From the NCBI RefSeq assembly GCF_000143415.4, contig NW_003314319.1:524365-588364 (forward strand): DNA of 64,000 nt. Reading direction: 5' to 3'. The stretch is from Selaginella moellendorffii. Taxonomy: Eukaryota; Streptophyta; Lycopodiopsida; Selaginellales; Selaginellaceae. The position numbers and the translations under genes were made by a program. Of the stretch, positions 1-12,218 are shown piece after piece; within the stretch, counting starts at the first letter, position 1; each line of letters starts with the position of its first letter. The notes beneath the pieces were generated by a model. The model had not been told where the DNA came from and did not search any database. It saw nothing but the letters and a program-made list of their open reading frames with translations.

Positions 1-89
1 TACAGGTCTACTAGTGCTTTCTTCTTATGGTCCTCCAAATTCCAGCCTATCAACTAAGGGACTTTTTCTGTCTTCCCATAAATTTTATA

Positions 90-941
<852 letters not shown>

Positions 942-2329
942 TCAAGCAGCTTGAGATGCAGGTGGAGTGAAATAGATTGTAGGTGGGGACAATGAAAATG
1001 GTGCTTTTGGTTTGGGCCATACAAGCTGTGAAGATTCTGTCAAGAAAAAGCATGTAGTAAAACTGAAAGAAAAAATAAGGATATCTGCATCAAATATCAT
1101 GTCATCCAGAGGTTGATCATACAGCTCCAGAACGTCCTTGAGCTTGGGAGCATCTTCGGCCAAAATAACTGCGAGGAATTTTAGCCAGAGTCAGGGAAAC
1201 TACTACTTACTTCCACTTATAACTCCGGCATCATCGGGGAGAAGCTCTTCGGCAGCTGTCCGGACAGAATCGAGTGAAACCAATCTTTGTTCCTGAGCAA
1301 ACCAAAAAAAATCAATCCACAAAGAAAAAGCATCGGAAAAATAGAAAAGGAGCGTACCTCGTCCATTTCCGATAGCTGCCTTCCCCATTTCAGCATATTA
1401 ACATTCAGCTCGGAGACCTGGAGAGAAACGCCAACGTCTCTCACGAATCCGATGGTTTGCCACAACATACCGCTGTAAGTAGGCTGTTTTTCGGATGAGG
1501 ATCGTAAGGTCCCATGTTTGACGAGTTTATAAACCCCGTCATCCAGCTCGTGAAAGAACGGTATGGCACCTGGACAGTTCTAAAAGAGAAAAACCATAAG
1601 TTTCTACAGAAGGATAGCTAGAACTTGAGCCTCACATCTTCCGTGAAGGAGAGAAGGCAAACTGAATCGAGGTGCCGGGTGTCAGCATGCAAATTCTTGA
1701 GAAGTTGCATCAAGATCACGGTCTCGGCCTGTGGATCAAAGATCTGAATCGAGAAAGAAAAAGAAAAATCTCTACCTCGACCAAATGTAGGCAACAGGTC
1801 GGATAGATTAGAAGAAAGCCAGAGACTTTGTCGAGTTTGCCAGCGATCTTGTGGAGCATTTCCTGGTGATAATCTGCGAAAGAAAGGAGATATATTTGGA
1901 GTGAAAAGAATCTATTCGACTACTTGTCATTCGCTCCTTGTCCGTCTCCTTGACCGCTCTCCCAGCGTACATCATCCGGCTGATCACAAGCTTCTTGACC
2001 TGATTGATCCAAGATTTCCCAGTGGATTCGATCGATTTATAGATGCGATTACCTTGGCATTGAGAGGATTCTCTTCGAGCCGCTGGTCTAGCAAGCTCAC
2101 GCGCGTCATATGCATCACGTAGTCGTCCATGGCGACGGCCTTCAACAATCCTGGAGGGTTCTTGAGCCCCACTCCCTACAGTTGTAACGACAACCAAATC
2201 CAACGGTCTAGATTCAAACAAAAACCGCGAAGGTGATTGTATAAGGTTTGAATTAAATTAAAAGCGAGAGTAACACGTTATTCTTCTACTACTTATCGGT
2301 GTTACTGTGTTCTTCACTGCGAGATCCAT
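942..2329 (-). CDS. TEX47-like (C7orf62 family) protein, multi-exon
   Basis: A multi-exon minus-strand gene. A plausible first exon starts MDLAVKNT at 2329 and splices to GVGLKNPPGLLKAVAMDDYV (about 2175-2060). Later exons carry VKKLVISRMMYAGRAVKETD, HKIAGKLDKVSGFLLIYPT (about 1875-1790), DPQAETVILMQLLKNLHADT, and PGAIPFFHELDDGVYKLVKH with WQTIGFVRDVGVSLQVSELN. The last exons hold LKDVLELYDQPLDDMIFDA and SSQLVWPKPKAPF before the stop at 942. The 'GLLLIYPT..H.LE' block and the C-terminal 'YD.PLD ... LVWP.pKP' block resemble animal TEX47, a BLUF/sensor-like fold protein expressed in testis. The family call rests on remembered motif similarity. The exact start and the small internal introns are uncertain. 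In a lycophyte a role in swimming sperm is plausible but inferred. Confidence 0.55.
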
Positions 2330-2426
2330 CTTTTCAGAAAAATCCGCTCCTCTGGTCTGCAAGGAAGAAATCGTTTAGACGCCAAAGTTTCGCACAAAGA
2401 TCAAGGAGAAAAAAAAGAGAACTTGC

Positions 2427-2774
2427 TTAACTGTAGTGGTGGACCTCATCACCATCGCTGTCGCCAACGAAGAATTCGTCGTCCTCATCGAGCTCGTCCT
2501 GCCGGCGGCGATGCTCGTCGCGGCAGCGGTCGAGGATCTCCTCGTCAATCCGGGCTCTCCTGCCGCGAGAGCTGCTGCGGCACTTGCGACGGTATTCGTC
2601 GGCCATGCTGCAGCACTCCTGCGGGAGAGGAGTGATGCTCTCGCATTTCTGAAGCTGCTGTGCCAGCTCCCGGCACCGCCTCGACGCCGGGGACTGCCTC
2701 CTCGCGTCCGCCACCGCGACGAGCACCAGCAGCAGCAGCGCTGCCACGCCCAAAAGCTTCGCACTGCCGGCCAT
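2427..2774 (-). CDS. small secreted six-cysteine protein, unknown
   Basis: Single-exon frame of 115 residues. Residues 1-24 form a clear signal peptide (MAGSAKLLGVAALLLLVLVA, cleavage near ADA). The mature part is rich in Arg and Glu/Asp with six cysteines spaced C-x8-C-x10-CC-x9-C-x17-C. It ends in an acidic tail (ELDEDDEFF...). The C...C...CC...C...C order recalls the prolamin/2S-albumin/LTP superfamily, but two cysteines of the usual eight are absent, so no family is assigned. Start: the only ATG placing the hydrophobic stretch at the N terminus. It lies downstream of the CAP-D3 3' end on the same strand. Confidence 0.7.
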   Translation of the reverse strand: MAGSAKLLGVAALLLLVLVAVADARRQSPASRRCRELAQQLQKCESITPLPQECCSMADEYRRKCRSSSRGRRARIDEEILDRCRDEHRRRQDELDEDDEFFVGDSDGDEVHHYS

Positions 2775-2881
2775 TCTCCTAAAGAGAAAAACAAAAACCT
2801 CTCGGCTTGGTGAGGAAGAACAGACGAGAACTTGGAGACTTGCCTGCCTGGTGAGGAGAGCTGCGGAACGAGGACGACGTT

Positions 2882-5800
2882 TTATAGTTGATCAACCGGC
2901 AGTTGCATGGGACTTGCATGCATGCAAGTCGCAGTCCCACCTTGCCATCTGTTTCCAGCAGTACGTAGCCTTGGCAACGACATTGCTCGGAGAGGTGTAG
3001 ACTTTCCAGTTGCAGCGTCTTGTAGGACGGAGGCCGCGGTGGCAGCAGCAGCGATGTCCCCGACGGCACCAACTAGAATTTGAGGAGAGACTACAGCGGC
3101 AATGCCACCGCGACTCCTGAGAGCTCCAGGTGAAATAAAACCTGCTGATGAGAGTCCCCTGAGTTGCGGTGTTTGGTCTAGCCAAGTCACTCGAGCTCTC
3201 CCTGCTGGCGTCTTTTTCAAGGCGGAAAGAACAGGCGGCCTGGCAGCTTCTTCGTGTGGCTTGCCAGCGGCTGTACCCCCAAATTGTTGCTTTTGCGGCT
3301 CTGGTTGTACAGCTGCTGCAGCTTTAGCGCGCGCTTTAGCGGCCTCGTGCTTCTGCATATCATAGATGAGCTCCTTCAAAAGCTGCTTGTCCGCCACCAA
3401 CATTTCCTCGATTTCGTTCTTAAAATCTTTGAGCATTGAGCGCATACAGTCCATCAGTGCACCCAGGAGTGGACTGCTGCTTTTTTCAAGTAGACTGCAC
3501 AGGACACAAACATGTAATAAGAAGGAATCCCTTGAATAGCCTAGCTTACCGCTTCAGCTCTATAAAGATAGGAATCGCATTTTGAACGAGATTTCTTTTG
3601 GCAAGCTGGGTAACAACCTTGCCCTTCACAGCAGCAAAAGTAGCAGCATTCTCCTCTTCGTCAGCTTGTTCTGCCACATTAGAGGATGCTTTGTTACCTC
3701 CGAGCCTCATTTCTTTTAATGCTAATATTTTCAGGGTATCCTGTAAACGATGAGAAGCACCTTAGTGTAAGGAAACTGCTTGCGCACTAACGTACCTCAA
3801 CAACGCATTTTCCAGAAACTGTAGAGATGTCAATCACACCATCAGCGGCACCAGCTAAAACTTCTGCACATAGCTTTGCCGAGGTCGCAAGAAGATGCTC
3901 GGGACTCATTTGCTTTAATAGCGTTGTATAGATGTACATTCTCTTTGAAACCACAGCTTGAGTGCTTCCTCTGTAAGCAGACCGAACATGAGAAAGGTAT
4001 AAAAGAATATTGTGATTACCTGAGAGAGAAAAGATCGCGCTCGCTTTCTGAGGACTGAAGAGCACTACTACCGCTAGACTGTCCTTGGTAATCGTTAAGA
4101 ACAAAAATAGCCTCAACGAAGCTGTTGTATGCCAGCAATGGGGCCTTCGCTGCAAACCATCACAGAAATCAAAATAAAGATAGCAACAAACGGATCTTAC
4201 TTTTGAGAATGTTTCCGAACAGGAAGTCAGCAATTTGACATATTTTGGGAGACTCGTCAACTAACGCAAGAAGAAATCTATGAAACAGCAATCCCCTCCA
4301 TTTGACGTAGTCCCGCTGTTAGCGTAGCATGGTTAAAGGTGATAACTCAGATAACACACAAACCTGAAGTAATCTAGCCAGAAGTACAAACGTTTGCCTT
4401 CGAACAACCTCGCAGCTATCCCGCAAAGACTTTGTTAGTTTCGGAATGTAGCTGCACACCATGCGTTGGCAAACATTAGAAACAATATAGTGTTTACCTT
4501 TCTATAAGTGCTGTATAACGAACACAAAAATCAGTCAAGGTCACCATGATGTTGTTGCGTGTAGCAGCCGATGAAGTACGGTCGAGCTCCTGAAAAACTT
4601 GCTTTGATTAATACCATATCAAGTCTATAAGCCCCCCCCCCTACCTGGACAAAAAGAGGTATGAGACGCTTCGCTAGCTTATCGTCTGCGAGGCAAAGTT
4701 TTCCCAGTGTGAGCCACGTTTGTGTGCTTACAGCAGGATCGCGCAGCAGATTCCCGTCAGTGCTCTCTCCAACGAGTTCTTGCAGAAGCAATGTGATGCT
4801 GCCAGTGTTCCCCGCCGGGCAGACAAGTGCTATAGCTCCAACTGTAAATACGGCAGTTACGATCTGAGAAGAAGGTTCCACCCGTCTCGACTTCCGAGTG
4901 CTTCTTCCGCCAGCAGGCCTTCTTCTGATGCTTATAGGTGTCTGAAAGTTCATATTTTCGCGGTCGAGAGAGACGTAGGCTCTTACGATTGCTTCGGCCT
5001 TCTCAAGCAGCTGCCTTGCCCATTCGGTAACAAGTTCCTCACCTTCATCTTCCGAAGCAGCCTTCCGACGGCAGAGGGTGGTGAGAGCGTTTACGTGTGC
5101 TCCCACTTCCACCGGATGCATATTGAAATCTTCCAAGTGCTTCAAGAGTTCGTCGGCAAGATCCGTAGCCGCGTCTGCTGGAAGCTCGGTGGCGACATTT
5201 GCAATCGTCTGAAGAAGATGCACCCGGCTGGCTGCCGAAGCTGCCGACGTTGAATACTGCCAATGCTTCCGGAGAAAATCCCAGCCAACGACCTTCGGAA
5301 GAAACAGTGATAGCTCCGAGAGTAGAAACCATGCTCCCTGGGCTACAGCTTCAACCCGTCTGCCATCAAAAGACTTCTCCTTCCGTCCCAGATCCTCTGA
5401 TGCAGTAATAATGCTTTGCAACGCCATGACGATACTCGGCCTTAGACCTTTGGTCTTCCCAAGGCGCGCGCAGGCTCGCTTGACGAAAGGTGCAGCATCG
5501 TTCTTTTCGGCAAGGCCACTTAGGAAATGTACCACCCCTGGCGGCACCGACTTCTCTGGTTCGTCTGATTTATCCAGTAGAACGGCTAGTAACCGGTCAT
5601 CCGAGAGCTTCATAACCGATACGGATGATATAGGATCTAGAACCAGCTCCTTGAAGAGTCCGACAGCTTCTTCTTGAATACTTGATTCGTTATCCATAAC
5701 AAGGGGTAAGGCAGACTCCAGCCATTCTTTCACCACCGGCTTGATTTTAGAAAACTTTCGCGTGACCTGCATGTACACACGTAAGAAAACCGCCAAAGAG

Positions 5801-7460
5801 AATCGTGAGAGTGAATTACCTCGGCCAACGCACCGAGACCAGCTTTCCGAATGCTTAGCATGGAATCAGAACAAGAAATGCCCATAGCCTGTAACATCTG
5901 CTCATCAGGAGTCTTTCCCATGACAATCGCTGCCTTGGTCAGGAGAAGAAGGGCTCCCTTTCTTACAGCCGCCTTCTCGTCACAGCATCTTTTACTAATC
6001 AGTGACCCCAAGTCCCCCTTGTGTGCACCTGGACTGAGGAAGGCTGGAGTCGTTTGAGTACGTGTTCCTGGGACGGTGAACAAGTTCTCGCCACCCATGG
6101 CGTGGAACGGCGTATCCCATGAACTTTTCCCATCATCTGAGAGACGGTTCCCAGTCGAAGATCCTAGCCCCGCCAAAAGCTCTTGCAGGTAACTCCGTTG
6201 TCTTACGTGCACCGAAAGATCTTCGATGACATGAGCCAAAGTTACCAACGCTCGTGCTCGGATTGTAGGAGCTTTGTCCGAGCACCGTTGCAGTGTTGCT
6301 TCCAAGCATGCGATTCCCCATCTTGAGCCGTCAGAGCTACTACCACCATTTGCGTCGCCAGCTGCACGCTCGACTTCGGCTGCGTCAACTCCCAGAGGAT
6401 CAGGCAGCTGAAAAAAGAGTGAGCCGCAGAGGTCCAGAGCCAGCAGCCTGTAGCGAGGCTTGCTTCGAGAGAGCTTGGTGACGAACTTTCCAAACTCCTG
6501 CTGCTCCGTAGCGGTTAGATGTTTAACGAAGTGCATGACTGTTTCCACCGCTTGCATCCTGGCATCGGTTTTCTCGGGAGCCTTGAAACATAAATACCTG
6601 GTCAGAGCAACCACTGCAGCTCGGCTATCTCCACACTCCTCCCCCAGCATGGAGTTTGCAACATGCTCAATGGCTGCTGATCGTATCATCAACTTTTGCT
6701 GAGAAGTTCCTCCGGCACGCGTAAGGAGAAGACTCGGCGTCAGAAGCTTCAAAACCAGAATCGCTGTCTCGGGTACGTCCCCATGCTTCGGCTGGAGCAG
6801 ATCTTCCAGCATCGCAAACGTAGTGTGGATCACAGCAGCGCCTGTCACTGCGTGGGGCAGCTCCACGAGAAACTCTACAAGGCTTTTCAGAGCTCCTTGG
6901 TGATCTCTCAAACTTATCACCCGCAAAGCCGCTCGCAGACGAGAGAGCACTGGACCAACTTCTAGCGCACCACTTCGATCATCCTGTGAAGCACCTTCTT
7001 CGTTGCCCTCTTCCACATTTCGTGCTCTCTTCCCTTTCTTCTGGATCTTCTTCCGGCCGCTGCCGGACTCCTCTGGAGCTCCACTGGGCTTGAAAGAGTT
7101 GTGTAGGCAGCGGAGAAGAACTTGAAACGCGAGCGAGCTAAAGACGCTGTATAAGGGGCAGTCCGGAGTGAGAAGAAGACCCAAGTAGACAAATGCCGCC
7201 TCCACGCCAATCCTGCCCGGCGTCTCCATAGTGCCCACAAACCGATCCACTAGCGCGCCCAGCGGCACTTGCCGAGCCGAGAGCTCCTCCCACAAGCTTC
7301 CATGGCTGCTGCCCCTGTCCCCAAACACCGCCGCGAGCCTCTGGACGGCCTCCGCGGACAAACACGCCCTACCGCTGCCGTCGCTGTTGCTGCTCGTGTC
7401 CCGCGCCGCCGATTCCAGCAAAGAAGACGCCTCGCAGCTCGAATCCTCTCCATCTTCCAT
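2882..7460 (-). CDS. CAPD3: condensin-2 complex subunit D3 (CAP-D3)
   Basis: A large HEAT-repeat protein encoded in about a dozen exons. Exon 1 (from 7460, starting MEDGEDSSCEASSLLES) contains FVYLGLLLTPDCPLYSVFSS and a basic KKIQKKGKRAR patch. The next exon (about 5770-4620) carries TRKFSKIKPVVKEWLESALP and HEAT helices. Small exons between about 4590 and 3540 encode YIPKLTKSLRDSCEVVRRQ, the diagnostic DYVKWRGLLFHRFLLALVDE and PKICQIADFLFGNILK (Cnd1/condensin D3 signature). The last exon ends in a Ser/Ala/Lys-rich tail (LSALKKTPAGRARVTWLDQ) that could carry mitotic phosphosites. The protein acts in chromosome assembly as the D3 scaffold of condensin II. Its 5' end is divergent from the MYB-CC gene. 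Confidence 0.93.
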
Positions 7461-8088
7461 CTTGATCCAACCCTACCTCGCTAGCTCCTCACACCCTACA
7501 ATTTCAAATTTGCGCGGGAAAGCACAGACAAAGTGGATAAGGCCACGTCAGCGTAGGCAGTCAGGGGATCGAACCCACGACCGATACATAGGAGAAGAAC
7601 CAAGCCAAGAATATCCCAGGGTTAGGATATGCCAAGGTTCCTCTTTGGATGCATCGGCGTTCGAAGGGAGCATATGCCCGAGGTTTTTTCATAGATTCTT
7701 CCAAAGGAGCGCCAAATCTCTGCTAGCGCCCGGGGGCGGCCCCCGGCGTCCAGATCGCCTCTAGGGTTTATTGTTCCAGGTCTGCGACGAATCGGGCGTC
7801 CTTTTGGCCACGGGACGGCGTCGTCGCTGCCCGCGCGGCCGCATTCTCCCCTCAGGTATGTCGCCTCGGCTCCTAGATCGCGCCTAGCGCTTCCTGATCG
7901 GCCGAAATCTAGCCCGGATTCCACAGCTCCCTGTCCGCCTGACCTAAGTCCCTGCCTGCCAATTTCCCTTGTTTCTTAGTGTCCTAGGACGAACGAACGA
8001 CGAAGCACTTAATTTTATTTTTTTTTCTAACTATGACTTTCTTTTCCTTGTTTTTTTTTTTCTTCTTTTTGATTCCTCCCAGGGTCCC
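7461..8088 (+). promoter_or_regulatory. divergent promoter and 5' leader of the MYB-CC gene
   Basis: This 0.6 kb separates the CAP-D3 start (minus) from the MYB-CC start (plus). A donor-like CAG|GTATGTC near 7855 and an acceptor TTCCTCCCAG|GG just before the ATG (near 8082) suggest one intron of about 230 bp in the 5' leader. A degenerate tRNA-like piece lies at 7550-7616. No TATA box is evident. Confidence 0.4.
7550..7616 (-). other. tRNA-like relic (possible SINE head)
   Basis: Read on the minus strand, the segment has a B-box-like GTGGGTTCGATCC preceded by TTGGCTTGGTTC, an A-box-like string, at tRNA spacing. The T stem mismatches after three pairs and there is no acceptor stem, so it is not a functional tRNA. 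It may be a tRNA-derived SINE fragment. Confidence 0.3.
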
Positions 8089-9420
8089 ATGTACCAGGTG
8101 AAGAAGCTTTCAACAAGTGTAATGCAGCAACCAAGGACCCAAGCTCCACAGACTACCATGGCTACTACTCCCCCGCCGCCGCCACTCCCTCTTCCTCCGC
8201 CACAGGCTCCTCCGCTAGGAAGTCCCGGCGGCGGCGGTGTTGGTGGTGGAGCAAATGGACCCAGCAGCCCCGCCTCCGCTGGTGGCGCTGGGAATTCCGT
8301 CAAGCAGCGTCTTCGCTGGACATCCGAGTTACATGATCGCTTTGTGGAAGCTGTGACGCAGCTGGGTGGTCCAGACAGTAAGTTTTCTTCTCTTTTTTTT
8401 TTCTTCTTTTTCTTTTCTGCTCTTTTTTTTGCATTTTTACTTCTCGTTTTTCCGTGGAATATTACTCATGGCACGCCAACGGTTTTTTTTATGGATTTCC
8501 CATTTTAGGGGCCACCCCGAAAGGAGTGCTGAGGATCATGGGAGTGCACGGGCTGACCATTTATCACGTCAAGAGTCACTTGCAGGTGCGCGAGTGTGCT
8601 CGTGTTTTGCTCCTCTTTTCCTTCATATGGTCTGACTGGAATCTTTGTGTTGCTGTCGCAGAAGTATCGCCTTGCGAAATTTATTCCAGATTCTTCCGGT
8701 GATGGTACGTTATTTGATGCGTGTTTTTATCTTGAGCCTTGGCAACTTATTCTCGTCAATGCAGGCGATGGCGACAAGAAGCTGGATGTGGTACCATGTC
8801 TGGATCCCTCGTCGTAAGTAGTTTTCCATTGTTTGCTCTGGGAGGTATTTATCATCTAAATGTCTGTGCAGAGGCATACAACTCACAGAGGCTTTACGAA
8901 TGCAGATGGAAGTTCAGAAACGGCTACACGAGCAACTCGAGGTAGATGAAAAGCAAAAAATCCGCAAGTTTTTTTTTATGCATGGAGATACTGAAATCTG
9001 GTTCTTTGCCAGGTCCAACGGCAGCTGCAGCTGAGAATCGAAGCCCAGTCCACGTACCTAGCCAAGATCATAGAAGAGCAGCAGAAAATGCGGGGGATGC
9101 TAAAAGGACAACAACCCGGCGTGCAGCAGGACGAAGGCGAGCCAACACTGACAATCGATGGAGTGCCAGAGCTCGGAGGAGCTAAGGAAGATATGGTTGT
9201 TCTGCAAAGTCAATCCGCAGCAGAAACTGACAAAGGCGGCCAGCCGCCCGCGAAGAAACTAAAGCGCGTCGAGTCCGAAGGTCTCAAGCCAGAGGACAAC
9301 GTTGGCGACGAGCCCGGTGCCAACGTCTTGTTAACTTCGGACTCTCTCCCGGACGAGGGCCCGGTTCACGGGCTACAGACATATCCCGATCCCTGCGACT
9401 CATTTCTGAAGGAGAGCTGA
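8089..9420 (+). CDS. MYB-CC (GARP) transcription factor, PHR1-like
   Basis: Seven short exons. The protein starts MYQVKKLSTSVMQQP, followed by a Pro/Gly-rich linker. The single GARP MYB repeat is split over three exons: VKQRLRWTSELHDRFVEAVT, ATPKGVLRIMGVHGLTIYHV, and KSHLQ/KYRLAKFIPDSS. The MYB-CC (LHEQLE) coiled coil follows: MEVQKRLHEQLEVQRQLQLR then IEAQSTYLAKIIEEQQ. The C-terminal region holds a basic PAKKLKRVE patch. The family binds P1BS-type imperfect palindromes as dimers, and several members control phosphate starvation responses; the target here is unknown. The predicted junction of exons 1-2 gives PDRATPK where K is usual. A second MYB-CC gene lies at 30654. Confidence 0.9.
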
Positions 9421-11608
9421 AGGAGGAGCGACGACACTGTGTCCGCAAAGAAAGCTCGCAGGAGATACTGACTGGGCAACGAGAGTTCCCAAAACAACAC
9501 TAAGGTGACGCTGCAACAATGGCTTCCTGTGTACTTTTAGACGAAGACGAGGAAGGAGACGAAGCAGAAGGAAAGGTGGTGTGGCTGTGTGGCAAGCAAT
9601 ACCTTTTTTGGTGATGGCCTATCGTTTGGTACCTCGGGAGGTACAGCATTTCTTTTTTCTTTTTAATTCGAAGCTTGGGCTGTGCAGCTGCTGTAGCATT
9701 CTTTTATTGTGTATGATTCCAAGGGTGTGCTGGGCTCTCCGCTTTCGTAGTCTGCTCGATAGAGTGATCCGTCGGCCTCGAGCAACAGTAGTGGCAGAGC
9801 AATTGTTGGGGTCAGAAGTGGCTGCTGCGATCAAGATGGGAAAACAGAAAAAGAGGAGAAAAATATAGGGACCTGGAGGGGGAACAGGAAAGCAGGAGGA
9901 GAATTTAAAGTGTAGGGGGTTGTGTACAGGAGGCTAGGGTCACTCGCAGGAACAGAGAAGCCGAGGACAAAATGAAAATCGAGGAAGCAAACGAATAATC
10001 GGTGTCCGTTGCCAAGCTGCAGCAGCTCTCAGAAAGATTTCTTCGTATCAAATCTGCGGGGGATTAAGACTTAAATGCCCAAATGTCTGGTGATGTGGTT
10101 GCTGTCGCCAACACCAACAAGAAAAGAGAAGCGAAGAAGAAGCTCAACACCAACTTCGAGCTCCGTTATAGAAAATTCCACTTCCAAGGGAAGAACGAGG
10201 GAGGAAAATCCATAGCCTGGGTGGGAATGTTTATAGTCAACGGGATCAGTGCAGTGGCCGCGTGCTAATAATCAGGTGGTTTTGCTCTAAGCGAGCGCCA
10301 GAAGTCGAAGATGGCGATTGGGAGTGTGGCTGTCGGTTGGCTTTCTCGAGCTTTTTTTTATCCTGGCTTCTTCGCTAAACAGTGGTGAATCTTCCAGAGG
10401 TGGGAAAAACAACGAGCAGCGTCTTGTCACGGCATCGCGAACGACTGTGAATGATTGAGCGCGACACTGTTTTTGTTGCAAAGCGCCTCCGCGAACAAGA
10501 CACACTGCGAGAGAGAGCCAAGCGAAACTTAACTCTAGAAAAAAGCTAAGCTTTTGGGATCCATCGCCGAGAAGAACACGGATTTGGAGCGGGATTAATT
10601 AGTGGGGTTCGATCGACATTCCCAAACAAATCCAGGCTCTAAGCCAGCCACGTACTATCCACACTAACTTGGGAAACCATTGTTTTCTACTTTTTGCCAT
10701 CGAATAATCAAAGCCACCTACAACGTGGTCCACTTCAACTCACCTTAAAACAATGCAGTGCAATGGCCCAAACAAAGTACTTTGACCACGGCCCTCATGT
10801 TCCGTACGCCACCACCGGAAGGAAACCGACTTTTCATTGCCAAAAGAGCGTCATGTCAATCAACTGGACGTGAGCCAGCCATGAAAACTCTAGGTACACA
10901 CTTCCACACTTCCCTGGTAGCTACAGTACACGAATTCTACAAAAATACAGGGATGTTTTTTTCTTCTCCTTTTTCATTTACCGTCTTTGTTTCTCTCTTA
11001 CATTTCCGTTCCTTTCTGTACATGTATTTTACTTATTGACGAAAGAAAATTCCTCCGGACAGCCACAGTCTATAGGACTTGGATGTTTTCAAGCTTAGGC
11101 CTTACGTCCTCCTGACTGACGATCACTCCCAATCTCCGTACGTAGAAAAGAAAAACCATTTCCATTGCGCAAGTGGCGAGCAAGTTAAACATTCTTGGCC
11201 CCTCTCTCCTCTCCGCCAATCGATCGGCTCGACACGTTTGAAACCTTTTTAAGCTCGCTCAAGTCTAGACCGGACCGAGCTTTCGGCGGTATCAAAACTT
11301 TTCAGGGAGAGGCTCCTCCATGATATCGCCTTTACTCGCTTCTCGGTTCTGTCAACTTATCTCTCTTGCGTTGCGTGTGATCATACGCAACCACGATTGT
11401 ATACAACAATCGATCGGCGCAGCCTATAAAAACACGAAGCTCGCCGGACGGACGCCTGTTGCTCTCAGCGCGTACGAGCTCGTGGGGCCTGGAACGAAGC
11501 TTGAAACCAGTCCGGCATTCTATATATACTGACTATAGCCTGCCGTGGTGGCCAAAACCAAAAAAATTGACACGACAACAGTGTACGGTTGAAAAAAAAA
11601 AAAGAAGA

Positions 11609-11640
<32 letters not shown>

Positions 11641-12218
11641 CTGCAGCACAAAGAAATTTCCCCAAACCTCTCGCTGCTGTCTTTTTACCACTTTGAAAAG
11701 TTTTCCAGCACGGCCCAGGCTATAGCGGAGCTGCAAAATCGATCAATAATTCACGCGAGAGGTTTGCTTCACGCTTAGCCGACTTACTACTTCCAAAGGC
11801 TATCCGTCGAGAGCTATATAGGACTGCTGGCTGGCTGGACCGACACACCACTGCTCAGCGATCTCTTCCCTTCCAATCCAGTTGTTGCAACTTTTATCTG
11901 TCTGTGATCTATCCCTCCCACCATGGATCATAAGTGATCAGTCGGGACCGATTTTTCATCGCCGAGCACTGATGAGCATGCTGCTCCTGCTGCCACTGCC
12001 GACCCTCTGATTGATACAATGAGAGTACTCTGGTTGATGCCCAGAGTACTTTCAGCGCTACTGTCGAGGAGCGACACCCGAAAGAAAAAAAACTTGTGAA
12101 CCATCACCACCATGCACCAACAACAGCCTCTTTCTTGCTTTCGGATCCGCGAGCTGTGCCTTTGTAAAGTCACCGCACTAAGTCCGAGCTCGAGGCAGTA
12201 AAAAGTGAGTAGAGAGTT
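9421..12218. other. 3' leader of MYB-CC gene and 2.8 kb intergenic DNA
   Basis: The first 0.6-0.8 kb is probably the MYB-CC 3' UTR. The rest is shared with the 3' end of the convergent G2-like gene. Visible are a coiled AGC/CAG microsatellite (about 11609-11645), GATCGAT-rich stretches and several short unsupported frames. No conserved coding or RNA gene was recognised. Confidence 0.5.
11609..11645. repeat. (AGC)n microsatellite
   Basis: About eleven consecutive AGC/GCA units with one ACA interruption, in non-coding DNA. Confidence 0.9.
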
